From contig JAMXFF010000020.1 in the NCBI GenBank assembly GCA_025370845.1, positions 1 through 64,000 of the forward strand: DNA of 64,000 bases. Reading direction: 5' to 3'. Each line of letters opens with the position of its first letter. The first letter of the stretch is position 1. The position numbers were made by a program, and so were the translations under genes. This document shows, in pieces, positions 1-10,200 of the stretch. Source of the stretch: Laspinema palackyanum D2a. Its GTDB lineage: Bacteria; Cyanobacteriota; Cyanobacteriia; Cyanobacteriales; Laspinemataceae. The notes under the pieces were generated by a model, which was given only the letters and a program-made list of their open reading frames with translations, searched no databases and had not been told where the DNA came from.

Positions 1-31
1 TTTTACGGTCGTTACTCCCTCTATGTTTTGT

Positions 32-110
32 TAGAATGAAACAGCCCTACCTTCTTAAGGGGGGTTGGGGGGATCTCCCCAATTCGATTTGATTTTTTGG
101 AATTCCCTTA
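32..110. repeat. Partial composite of dispersed repeat ends
   Basis: The first part (about 32-74) matches the right half of the MITE at 21188-21452, sharing the core GAATGAAACAGCCCTACC and the following G-rich run. The second part (about 93-110) matches the right terminus of the MITE at 21493-21620 (complement TAAGGGAATTCC followed by A). The last three bases are the stop codon of the PfpI gene on the minus strand. The element is cut by the window start, so its left end cannot be seen. Confidence 0.6.
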
Positions 111-707
111 AACTGCCGCCAGGTCGCGATGCTCAATTTTCGTGCCTAAAACCTTGAGAAATTCCGCCAACCAAGCGGAATGGGCGGGCCAAGCGGGGGC
201 CGTGACCAAATTCCCATCCACGATCGCCTCATCTACTGCGATCGCCACATAAGTCCCCCCAGCGCGAGTCACATCGGGACCACAGGCGGGGTAAGCAGTG
301 CAGCGTTTGCCTTGCAGGACATCCGCTGCTGCCAACAGTTGCAATCCGTGACAGATCGAGGCGATCGGCTTATTTTCCTGAGCAAAATGACGGGTAATTT
401 CCAAAACCCGCTGATTCAGGCGAATGTATTCCGGCGCACGTCCCCCGGGAATCACCAAAGCATCGTAGGTGGCCGGATCCACTTCCGCAAACGTCGCATT
501 CAGGGTGAAATTGTGACCCGGTTTCTCGCTATAGGTTTGGTCCCCTTCAAAATCGTGAATCGCAGTCCGAACTGTTTCCCCAGCAGTCTTATCGGGACAG
601 ACGGCATGAACAATATGGCCCACCATTTGTAGCGCTTGAAAGGGGACCATTACTTCATAATCTTCCACATAATCGCCCACCAACATCAAAATCCGCTTTC
701 CAGTCAT
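108..707 (-). CDS. DJ-1/PfpI family protein
   Basis: A 199-residue class I glutamine amidotransferase-like protein of the DJ-1/PfpI/Hsp31 group. Members include intracellular proteases, chaperones and glyoxalase/deglycase-type enzymes; which activity applies here cannot be told from sequence. The fold signature is clear: [13 protein letters not shown] near the N-terminus supplies the conserved acidic residue (E15 or E18), and ASICHG carries the nucleophilic elbow cysteine C119 followed by H120. The ATG at 707 is chosen over an upstream TTG at 725 because AAGGAGT lies six bases before it; the TTG has no such site. The gene is monocistronic in appearance, with the petN terminator just upstream. 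Its TAA stop is formed by the terminal three bases of a dispersed repeat. Confidence 0.9.
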   Translation of the reverse strand: MTGKRILMLVGDYVEDYEVMVPFQALQMVGHIVHAVCPDKTAGETVRTAIHDFEGDQTYSEKPGHNFTLNATFAEVDPATYDALVIPGGRAPEYIRLNQRVLEITRHFAQENKPIASICHGLQLLAAADVLQGKRCTAYPACGPDVTRAGGTYVAIAVDEAIVDGNLVTAPAWPAHSAWLAEFLKVLGTKIEHRDLAAV

Positions 708-737
708 GTTTGGACTCCTTGGCAAAGTTTAAGAGAC

Positions 738-792
738 AAAAAAATGAAGCAAAGCTGACTTACTGCGTAACCCGTCAGCTTTGCTTCATTTT
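738..792 (-). terminator. Intrinsic terminator downstream of petN
   Basis: Positions 741-759 and 774-792 are perfectly complementary (19 bp) around a 14-base loop. Read on the minus strand, the hairpin is followed by a run of seven T. It lies 172 bases after the petN stop and just before the PfpI gene, so it separates the two transcripts. Confidence 0.85.
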
Positions 793-805
793 AATCAAGG
801 GAGTG

Positions 806-964
806 GCAACACCCGACGGGGGTTAAAACCCCCGTCTAAAAACTGAAGTCGGTTTCAACCGACTAAAAGTCAGACCCGGTGGTGTTTTTAGTCGGTTTTT
901 AACCGACTTCAGCTATGAGGCGGGGGTTAAAACCCCCGCCGGTTGTTGCGGTATCAGGTGTTGC
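806..964. repeat. Nested inverted repeat
   Basis: Arms GCAACACC (806-813) and GGTGTTGC (957-964) bracket two smaller palindromes of one type (CGGGGGTTAAAACCCCCG at 817-834 and 921-938) and two of another (GTCGGTT..AACCGAC at 848-863 and 891-907). The whole can fold back on itself. One end touches the petN stop codon. It resembles non-coding dispersed palindromes of filamentous cyanobacteria. Confidence 0.7.
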
Positions 965-1053
965 TAGAAACCGTTGCGGCCCCAAATTACCATCGAGATG
1001 GAGAAAGTAAAAACACCTAAAAAAGCAGCCCAACCGACAGTCAGAATATCCAT
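964..1053 (-). CDS. petN: Cytochrome b6-f complex subunit PetN (subunit VIII)
   Basis: A 29-residue single-pass membrane peptide, [13 protein letters not shown] followed by a hydrophobic helix and ending MVIWGRNGF. This closely matches PetN of cyanobacteria and plastids, where the MDILT start and the VWGRNG end are near invariant. PetN is one of the four small hydrophobic subunits at the periphery of each cytochrome b6f monomer in the thylakoid membrane and is needed for a stable complex. The ATG is preceded by GGTGA at a plausible ribosome-binding distance. The gene is complete, stands alone, and ends in a strong terminator at 738-792. It is short enough to be missed by ORF callers with a 60-codon cutoff. 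Confidence 0.95.
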   Translation of the reverse strand: MDILTVGWAAFLGVFTFSISMVIWGRNGF

Positions 1054-1226
1054 AGTCTTATTTCACCAGTCATGATCACAAAGGATTTCAAATGTTAATC
1101 ATACGTCAAAGCGGGACGGAATGGACTGGAAGGGCGATCGGGCGGTTTCTCCGGTATGGGTTGGGTCGTCCCTCGGGCAACGCGGTCCCTCCACCCGAGG
1201 ACCTTCTCCGGGTTGCCTTTTTGGTG

Positions 1227-1256
1227 GGTGCGTTACAGCGAAAGCCATAACGCACC
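1227..1256. repeat. GGTGCGTTA hairpin repeat
   Basis: GGTGCGTTA and TAACGCACC form a perfect 9-bp stem with a 12-base loop. It lies ten bases past the stop codon of the giant surface-protein gene. There is no T run after it, so it is better read as a dispersed cyanobacterial palindrome that may protect the mRNA end than as a terminator. A second weaker hairpin (CCTCGGG/CCCGAGG) is nearby at about 1171-1199. Confidence 0.6.
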
Positions 1257-1266
1257 GTTAACTCAA

Positions 1267-4200
1267 TTAAACGAAACTGAAGTAACTTTCCTGCAAATTC
1301 AGGTCAGAAACATCTTGAACCACTGCAATTAAATCCTCGCGATCGGCTTCTTTGCGGTAAATCGCCATTCCCGTGAACATTCCTTCTGGGGAAACAGCAA
1401 GGCGATAATCAGCCGCCGAACCGTGCAACTGGATCTTATCTTCACCGATCGCAAAATCGGCGATCGCTGCATAATCATTCATTCCCGTCTCGGCATCCAC
1501 TCCGCTATCGTAATAGGTGCGGTTGGCATCGCCGAGAACAAAGGTATCGCGACCCACATCCCCAATCAGGCGATCGACCTCACCCACTCCCGGATTGGCA
1601 GCATTGACATTCACTCCGATGAGAATATCGTGACCCGCATCGCCAAACAGGATATCATCCCCTTCCATCCCTACGATCGCATTGGAACCCGCCGTCCCCA
1701 GAATAATATCCGAGGTTGCAGAACCCATCATTTCACCACCGATGCGACCTTCCGCCATGCCATACATCATATAATGTTCGTACCCGCTGCGGAAGATGCC
1801 ATTTTTCACCGCCTCATCCACATCGGCGTGGTTGGTGAGATAGTAGCTGTCGCTATAGGCCATACTGGGAACGCGACCCTCCACCATTCCGAAGCCAATA
1901 AAGTGTTCCATCGCACTGCGGAAGATGCCACTTTCAACCGCTTGGGCAACATCGGCATTTTGCATCAGATAATATTGCGAGTCAAAGGTCTGTGCGAGAA
2001 CCTCGTAGGTCGATAGGGTATTGCCACCGGATGCCAACTCCACAGCCACCAAATGTTCCAGTCCGTTGGCATAACTGCCTTGACCCACTGCTGCGGCAGC
2101 ATCGGGGTTTGTCCCCAGATAGAACATTTCCAAGTCTTTAAACACATCGCTGGGGAAGCGACCTTCGGCAAATCCGAACTTGATGAAATGTTCAAACCCG
2201 CTGCGGAACGTGCCGTTAGTTACGGCCTCTGCCACATCGGCATATTGTGAGAGATACTCGGATCCAAATAGCTCATTAGGTGCGCGACCTTCAACGAAGC
2301 CAAATGTGCCGAAATGTTCCGCTGCACTGCCGAAGGTGCCATTTCCCACCGCTTCTGCCACATCGGTGTTTTGTGCCAGATAGTATTCGGCATCGAAGAA
2401 CCGCAGGAACAGATTCAGGTTGAAATCGAGAGGGTTTTGCGCCAAAGCGTTGCTGTCTGCACGGTTAACCCCTTCGCTGCTGGCAGCCAACCCCTGGGGA
2501 AGAATCGGTCCGCCTGGTGAGTCAGGGAGATTTAGACCCTCAGTAAAATCGATTGGATTGTCGGGAGAATTTGAGAAAATTGGACGCATAGTGGGATCCT
2601 TGGCGAAGGCATTCGCCATCTTCTCTAGGATGGCTTCGCGGGTGTTTTGAGCGAGGAACTGTTCCAGGCTAATGGTCCCTGCGGCGAGTTCTGGCAAACT
2701 CGTGGCGATTTCACCCACGGCTACTGACTGCAAGCGAGCAATGTCAGTGGCTGCATCGGTTAAAGATTTTCCACTGCTGACAATTTCCCCAACCAGTTGA
2801 TTGCCTAACGCCATGATTTGCGACGCTGCCGAGGCAACCGAGGCAATCTGGGAGGAGTTGAGGGTGGGTTCTGCTTCGGCAGCAAATGCGATCGCCGAGT
2901 TGATAATGGCTTCGATTTCCGATTGTTGGGTTAAGTCTACGGGAGTGCCGCTACTGAGGCGATTTGCGATCGCTTTTATTGCTGCATTGCCAAGCTGGGT
3001 CAAGGGTATTTCACTCACTCCCTCAATTAACTTTGCCGTCTGCACGATCGTGTTTTGCACCTGAATCATCGAGGCAAACACCGTCAAACCATTGGCATCA
3101 CCATTCGCCATCGCCTCCAGGGGATCGTAGTTTTGGAGGTCTACCCCTGCAGGCAGTCCCAGTGAGGCTTCCACGTTCGCTTGAGCCTGTGCCGGATCTA
3201 TCCCTTGCTCGACTAACTGTGCGATCAAGGTGGTTAACGGCGTCACCACAGTGGCATCAAAGGTAGAAGTCAAAGGCGTCACCAGTGGCAAATAGGTGGA
3301 GACATCGATGCCATTTTGCATGACGATTTTGCCTTCGGTGACATCGATTTCGCCATTGCCATTGGTGTCGAATTTTTCCAACTCCACCATCAGATCGAAA
3401 CTGCCATCGGGATTGGTAATCCCAAAGGGTTCCGCTTCTGCATCCCAAACCCCGTTAAAGTTGGCATCGAAGAACACCGTGCCACCACTAATGTAACCGT
3501 CAATGGCACGACTGCGACGAGTCGGACCCGAACCCAGACGAAACTCGGCCAGATTATAAGTACCCAGCCGTTTTGACCAAGCCGTTTCCCATCCGTCCCA
3601 GACCGTCCAGTAATCGATTCCCGCATCTAGAAAGGCATCCACTGTGCCATTGATCTCAAACATCGACATCGGATCACTGATGCGGGAGATAATTTCCGAA
3701 CCTCGCACCTTGCCATCACTGGTGCCATTTTCTTCCCCAACGTCGAGCAGATCGAATTTTGCCGTTCCCTGAACGCCACCCGTGAGATAGGCTTTAACAA
3801 CTGCTGCACTGATATTCGCCCCAGCCGATAGAGTAGCCGTCAGTTTGAGTTCGTTAACATCTGCACCCGTGCCATCTGCATTCTCGGTATCGCTGACGTA
3901 GAAACCATCGAAGATTTGGTAGGAATCTGCCAGAGCGAAATCCGCATTTTTCCACTGATTTAGCCCGTAAGTATCAAAGCCAAATCCAAGGTTTGACTTG
4001 ACATTAAATCTGCCTCCCAAATGACCGTTAATTCCGATTCCCAGGATGCTGTAAATTGGGAATTCTTGTTGAAATCCGAAATCTAGGTCCAATTTCGGTG
4101 TTTGGTAGGCAAATAAGGTCACATCCGGTTTCCCCAGCAGCAGGTCGATCGCGGTTCCCGGGTCGCTCAAAATCGGGAAACTCAGCCCCTCAATGTTTTG

Positions 4201-7200
4201 TAAGGCGGAGAGGAACTTAGACGTTGTGCCTGACGCTTTGGATTGAGCTTGTTGAGTCGGCGAACTCGCTTCTTCCGTTGTCGTCGTTTCAGCTTCTGTT
4301 AGATCCGCATTCGGATCGGTGGTATCGACACCAACTTCGTAACTCCCTAAATCGATTTTTAGGGTGCCTTCCTGGCCGGATATTTCTTTAACCAAATCGA
4401 TGACTTGGGGGATCTTATCCATTCCATCCAAGAATCGAGTATCCACCTTTTTCCCAGCGATGGTGGCACCGGCTTCTACTAGGGTAACTTTGCCATCGCT
4501 ATTTTGGTCAAAGATCTTCTTTAGGGCATCCATTTGCGACAAAAAAGAGATATCTTTGTTTAGGGCATCAATCACTGGACGAGCCGGCTCCACTACATCA
4601 TTGATAGTAGTGAGAATCGGTTTCGCAAAGTCGGTGACAAACGTCCCCAAGTCAATCTGCATATTGTTGAAGGCCAGGGTGGGTTTTTGCGGCCCACTCC
4701 ACTCCCCATCTTCGTACTTCAATACCGGGAATTCGGCTTTCAAATCGAAGTTAAATGAGGGAATCGCCGCACTTCCCTCAATGCTGGTCACGGCTTTCAG
4801 ACCCAGGTTGGCTTTGGTATCTAAACTGGTGGAAAATAAATCGGTGAGCTTGTAGTCGCCTTGGAGTTCTGAGAAGGTCAGTCGTTCGCCATCATCGATC
4901 GCGTTGTCGATATCGTTGAGATTGACTTTAAACTCGGCACCAACTTCGGTGGGGTCGTCGGCATTGTCCTCCAGAGCGAGTTGCAAGAATCCCGCCGTCC
5001 CTGTGGCTGTGAAATCATCGCTTAAACCGAGACCCAGACTAAAACCCAGTGCGGTGTTTTCGGTATCAAAATAGAAGCCGTAGTCTTTGTGATACCCAAA
5101 TCCCAGGGAGAGTTCATACTCGAATGCAGTATCGGCAGATCCTTGAGCGTTTATCCCCAATGCAGGGAAGCCAAGCGTGCCGTCGAGGGGAATTGTTGCC
5201 AAGTCAATGGTGTTTGTCCCGCTAATCGTAAATTTGATTTCCTCCTCGGTGATTTCGCGATCAACTTCTACATCAGAGAAGACGAAGGACAGCTTTTCTT
5301 GAAGTTTCCCGGCGAGTTCCTCAGTATCCCCGTCGAGCACGTCATTAACTGCTCCCACGATATCCATGCGAAGTTTCTGGGCAAAGTCGGATGGGAGAAT
5401 GTTTTGGAGAGATTTGTTAACAACGGGCAGTGTAAGTTGGGAAAGTTGAGCGTCAAGTAAGAGTTCCAGCAAACTGAATCCGCTGTTAAGTCCCTCTTTG
5501 GTTTCTGCCAGATCCGGATCGTGGATATAGGCATTGATGTTAGGGAGGGTCATGCCGTTGTACTTAGCATCGCTGCTGCTGACGGTATGAGCGATCGCAA
5601 TAGTGCGATCGCCTTGCAATTTGGTATCGTCAACGGCACTCACCGAGACCGTCTGGGGAAGGTTCCAGTTACTGGCGGTAAAGGTTAACGGGGCAATCGC
5701 ATTCAGGTCGGCATCGCTGCTAAAGTCTATCCGCACCTCCGCAGTCGGTTGGCTGGATAGCACCACTGTATAGGTATCGGCAGCACCCGCTTCGATGACA
5801 TCCGTTCCCGCACCGGACTCGACAATTCGCATCCCCGCCGTGTCGTTATCAATCACGTAGGTGGTGGCGCTGCCAGATGAACCGATGTTATGATTTGTTC
5901 CCGGAGTGAGAGATACTTCCAAGCTTTCGTCATCTTCATCGACGAAATCATCCACTGGCACAATATTGATGTTGGCGCTGGTGGCACCTGCCGGGATGAA
6001 GGCGCTACCGGATAAAGTGTTGTAGTCCGTGCCGCTGGTGGCGTTGCCCCGGAAGCTATAGCTGACGCGGATACCTTCTGCCGGTGCGGGGTCGCTTAAT
6101 GTGAGATTGAAGTTGCCAGTTGCCGCACTCTGTTCTTGCGGACTGGTTCCAGGAGCGATTCCCAGGGTGGGCCAGTCGTTATCGGCAATGTTGGCCGTCA
6201 CCGCAGACAAGCTCATGCCGTTGTAGTTGGCATCGCTGCTGGTGATGCTGTGGGAGATTGTCCCACTGTGAGGATACTCTACCGCACTATCGTCGATCGC
6301 CCCTACTGTCACGGTTTGCGCTAGGTTCCAGTTACTTGGAGTGAAGGTGAGGCTGGTTGCCCCCACCACCCGGGTTTGACTGTCTGGATTAACGGTGATA
6401 CTGACGTCCTGGGTGGGTTGACTCAACAGGACAATCTCGTAAGTATCGGTGGTACCGCTTTCGGCAACATTGGTGCTGTTGTTCGACTGGGTAAGCTTTG
6501 CGCCTGCCGTGTCGTTGTCTGCCAGGGAAATCGTTGCCTCACTGGTTGTCCCCAAGTTGTAACCCGTTCCGGAAGTGACAGTGAGTTTCACCGTTTCGTC
6601 CGGTTCGTCGATGGCATCGTCTAGGGGAGTGACGTTAATATTAGCAGTCGTTGCCCCTGCAGGAATGAACACACTCCCGGATAAGGCAGTGTAATCCGTG
6701 CCCGAGGTGGCGGTTCCCGCTACGGAGTAGTTGACTGTCATCCCTCCCGTCGGTGCCCCGTCGCTCAAGGTGAGGGTAAACTGACCGCTGCTGGTGTTGG
6801 TTTCGCTGGCGTTGTTACCCGCCGCCACATTCACCGTCGGTAAATCGTTGTCCGTCACATTAGCGGTAATATTGCTTACCGCCATGCCGTTGTAGTTGGC
6901 ATCAGTGGAGGTGACGCTGTGGGAAATCGTGCTGGTGTGGGCGTATTCTACTGCCGTATCGTCGGCAGCAGTAACGGTGACGGTTTGGGCGGTATCCCAG
7001 TTGGTATTGTTAAAGGTTAGAGTGACTGCGGTTCCCGCACCGTTGCCCAGGTTGGTTTGGACGTCCGGTGTAATGGTGATGTTGACGTTGGCGGTTGGGG
7101 CAGTGGTTAAGACGAATTGGTAGGTATCGGTTGTGTCCCCTTCGGTGACAGCAGTGCTGCCACCGCTTTGGGTGACTAAGATATTGGGCGTGTCGTTGTC

Positions 7201-10200
7201 GATATTAGTGACGCTGACATCATTCGGGTTGATACTGCTGTAGATACTGTCCGTGCTGGTGACGGTAGTTTGAATTGTGTAGGGGATATTGCCATCGGCA
7301 ACGTTATCATCTACGCCGGTTACGGTGACGGTTTCAGGGACGTTCCAGTTGCTGGGGATAAAGGTGATGGAGGGGACGGAAACCGTGCCTTCCGCAGCAT
7401 TGGAACTGACTAAGTTTACGGTGACTTCGGCAGTGGGTTGGGTGTCGAGGACAACTTCAAAGGAAGCGCTACCCGCCGCTTCGGTGGTGTTGCCGTTAAT
7501 GGCAGAAACCGTGACTCCGGCAGTATCGTTGTCGGTGACAGTTAAACTGCCGGTAGCGTTGGCGGCGTTGACGTTGTAGTTGGTTCCGGCATTCAGGGTG
7601 AGTTGTACGGTTTCGTTCGGATCGGCGATCGCATCGTCGGTGGGGACGACTTGGATGCTTCCGGTGGTCTGACCCTCGGCGATAAATAGAGTGCCGGACA
7701 AGGCTGTATAATCGGTAGCGCTGGTGGCCGTTCCGGCAATGCTGTAGTTGAGGGTGATGCCTCCCGGGGGGGCGGCATCAGTGAGGGTGATCTCAAAGTT
7801 ACCGGGGGTGGCACTGGTTTCGCTGGGGTTGGTTCCGGGGGCGATGCTGACGGTGGGCCAGTCGTTATCCGTCAGGCTGACTGTGACATCAGTGACGTTT
7901 AACCCGTTGTAGTTGGCATCGGTGGAGGTGACAGCGTGGGTAATGGTGCTGGTGTGGGCGTACTCTACGGCGGTATCGTTGATGGCAGCTACGGTGACAG
8001 TTTGTTCCGTATTCCAGTTGCTGCTATCGAAGGTGAGGGTGACAGCAGTTCCCGCACCACTACCGAGGTCGGTTTGGGTGTCAGGGGTGACGGCGATGTT
8101 GACGCTGGTGGTGGGTTCAGTGGCGAGTTTGATAGAGTAGGTATCGGTGATACCGTCTTCTGAAGCGGCGGTGTTGCTGCCGGTTTCGGCAATAATCACC
8201 CCGGCGATGTCGTTGTCTGTGATGGTGAGGGTGGCGGTTTCACTGCCTGATACCAAGTCGTAATCGGTTCCGGCGACGAGGGAGAGTTCGACGGTTTCAT
8301 CCGCTTCATCGAGGAAATCGTCCATAGGAGCAATATTGATGGTGGCGGTGGTATTTCCAGCAGGGATGAAGACGCTGCCGGATAAGGCTGTGTAGTCGGT
8401 GCCGCTGGTTGCGGTTCCCGCAACGGTGTAGTTCACTGTCATCCCGCCTAAAGGGGCGGGTTCGGTGAGGGTGAGGTTAAAGGTCCCGTTGGTGGGGCCG
8501 GTTTCGCTGGCTGGAGTTCCGGCAGCGATGCTGACGCCAGTGCTATGCAAGGTATGGCTGGCGGTTTCACTGCCTGCCACCAAGTCGTAATCGGTTCCGG
8601 CGACGAGGGTGATTTCGACGGTTTCATCGGGTTCATATACCCCATCGTCTATGGGAAGGAGGTCGATGGTGGCGGTGATACTACCTCCGGGAATCAGCAC
8701 GCTGCCGGATAAGGTGGTGTAATCAGTGCCGCTGGTTGCGGTTCCGGCGACGGTGTAGTTCACTGTCATCCCGCCTAAGGGGGCGGGTTCGGTGAGGGTG
8801 AGGATAAAAGTGCCGTTGGTGGGGGCGGTTTTGTTGGCTGCTGTTCCGGCGGCGATGCTGACACCAGTGCTATGCAGGGTATGGCTGGCGTTACTGGTGG
8901 ATGGTTGTACGACATAACCCGTTCCGGGGGTGAGGGTGATTTCGACGGTTTCATCCGGTTCATATACCCCATCGTCTATGGGAACGAGGTCGATGGTGGC
9001 GGTGGTACTGCCTGCGGGAATGACTGCGCTGCCGGATAAGGCGGTGTAGTCGGTGCCGGAGGTAGCGGTTCCGGCCACAGTATAGTTGACTGTGACTCCC
9101 CCTACGAGTGCAGGTTTTGTGAGGGTGAGGATAAAAGTGCCTGTGGTGGGGGCGGTTTCGTTGGGGGTGATGCCTGGGGTGATGGTGACGACTGGGGGAA
9201 GGTTAACTTTAGCAATCCAGGCATCACCGCTCCCGCCGACATTGGTGCCGCCCAAGTCGCCCTCGGTCACTCCAGTAATGTAAGGGGTGCCTGCGCTATC
9301 GATTGTAATGTCGAAAGAGGAGTCAGAGAAGAACGACCCAAACTGCTTAACCCACTGCTGAGTACCACTGCTGTCGTACTTGGCAACCCAGGCGTCACGG
9401 CTCCCGGCATTGGTGCCACCCAAGTTGCCATCGGTATATCCAGTAATGTAGAGGTTGCCCGCGCTATCTACGGTAATGCCGCTAGAGGAGTCATATAAGG
9501 TCGTCCCAAACTGCTTAACCCACTGCTGAGTGCCACTGCTGTCGTACTTGGCAATCCAGGCGTCATTGCTCCCGGCATTGATGCCACCCAAGTTGCCCAG
9601 GGTCTCTCCAGTAATGTAGAGGTTGCCCGCACTATCTACGGTAATGCCGCCAGAGGAGTCAGCTAAGGACGACCCAAACTGCTTAACCCACTGCTGAGTA
9701 CCACTGCTGTCGTACTTGGCAATCCAGGCGTCATTGCTCCCGGCATTGGTGCCACCCAAGTTGGCATTGGTATCTCCAGTAATGTAGAGGTTGCCCGCGC
9801 TATCTACGGTAATGCCCTTAGAGGCGTCATATAAGGTCGTCCCCAACTGCTGAACCCATTGCTGAATGCCACTGCTGTCGTACTTGGCAATCCAGGCGTC
9901 AGTCTCCCCGGCATAGGTGCCACCCAAGTTGCCATCGGTCTCTCCAGTCACGTAGAGGTTGCCCGCGCTATCTACGGTAATGCCGTGAGAGGCGTCATAT
10001 AAGGTCGTCCCCAACTGCTGAACCCATTGCTGAGTACCACTGCTGTCGTACTTGGCAACCCAGGCGTCATAGTACCCGGCATTGGTGCCGCTCAAGTTGC
10101 CCAGGGTCTCTCCAGTAATGTAGAGGTTGCCCGCGCTATCTACGGTAATGCCGCTAGAGGAGTCATATAAGGTCGTCCCCAACTGCTTAACCCACTGCTG

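Noticed and set aside
1100..1130. Promoter for petN (TATGAT on the minus strand)
   Set aside because: The -10-like hexamer has no matching -35 at a normal distance, so the site is not called.
7593..8972. Several 65-75-codon minus- and plus-strand frames within the Calx-beta region
   Set aside because: They are shadows of the repetitive, GC-rich giant gene in other frames, rich in Pro, Ser and Thr by chance.
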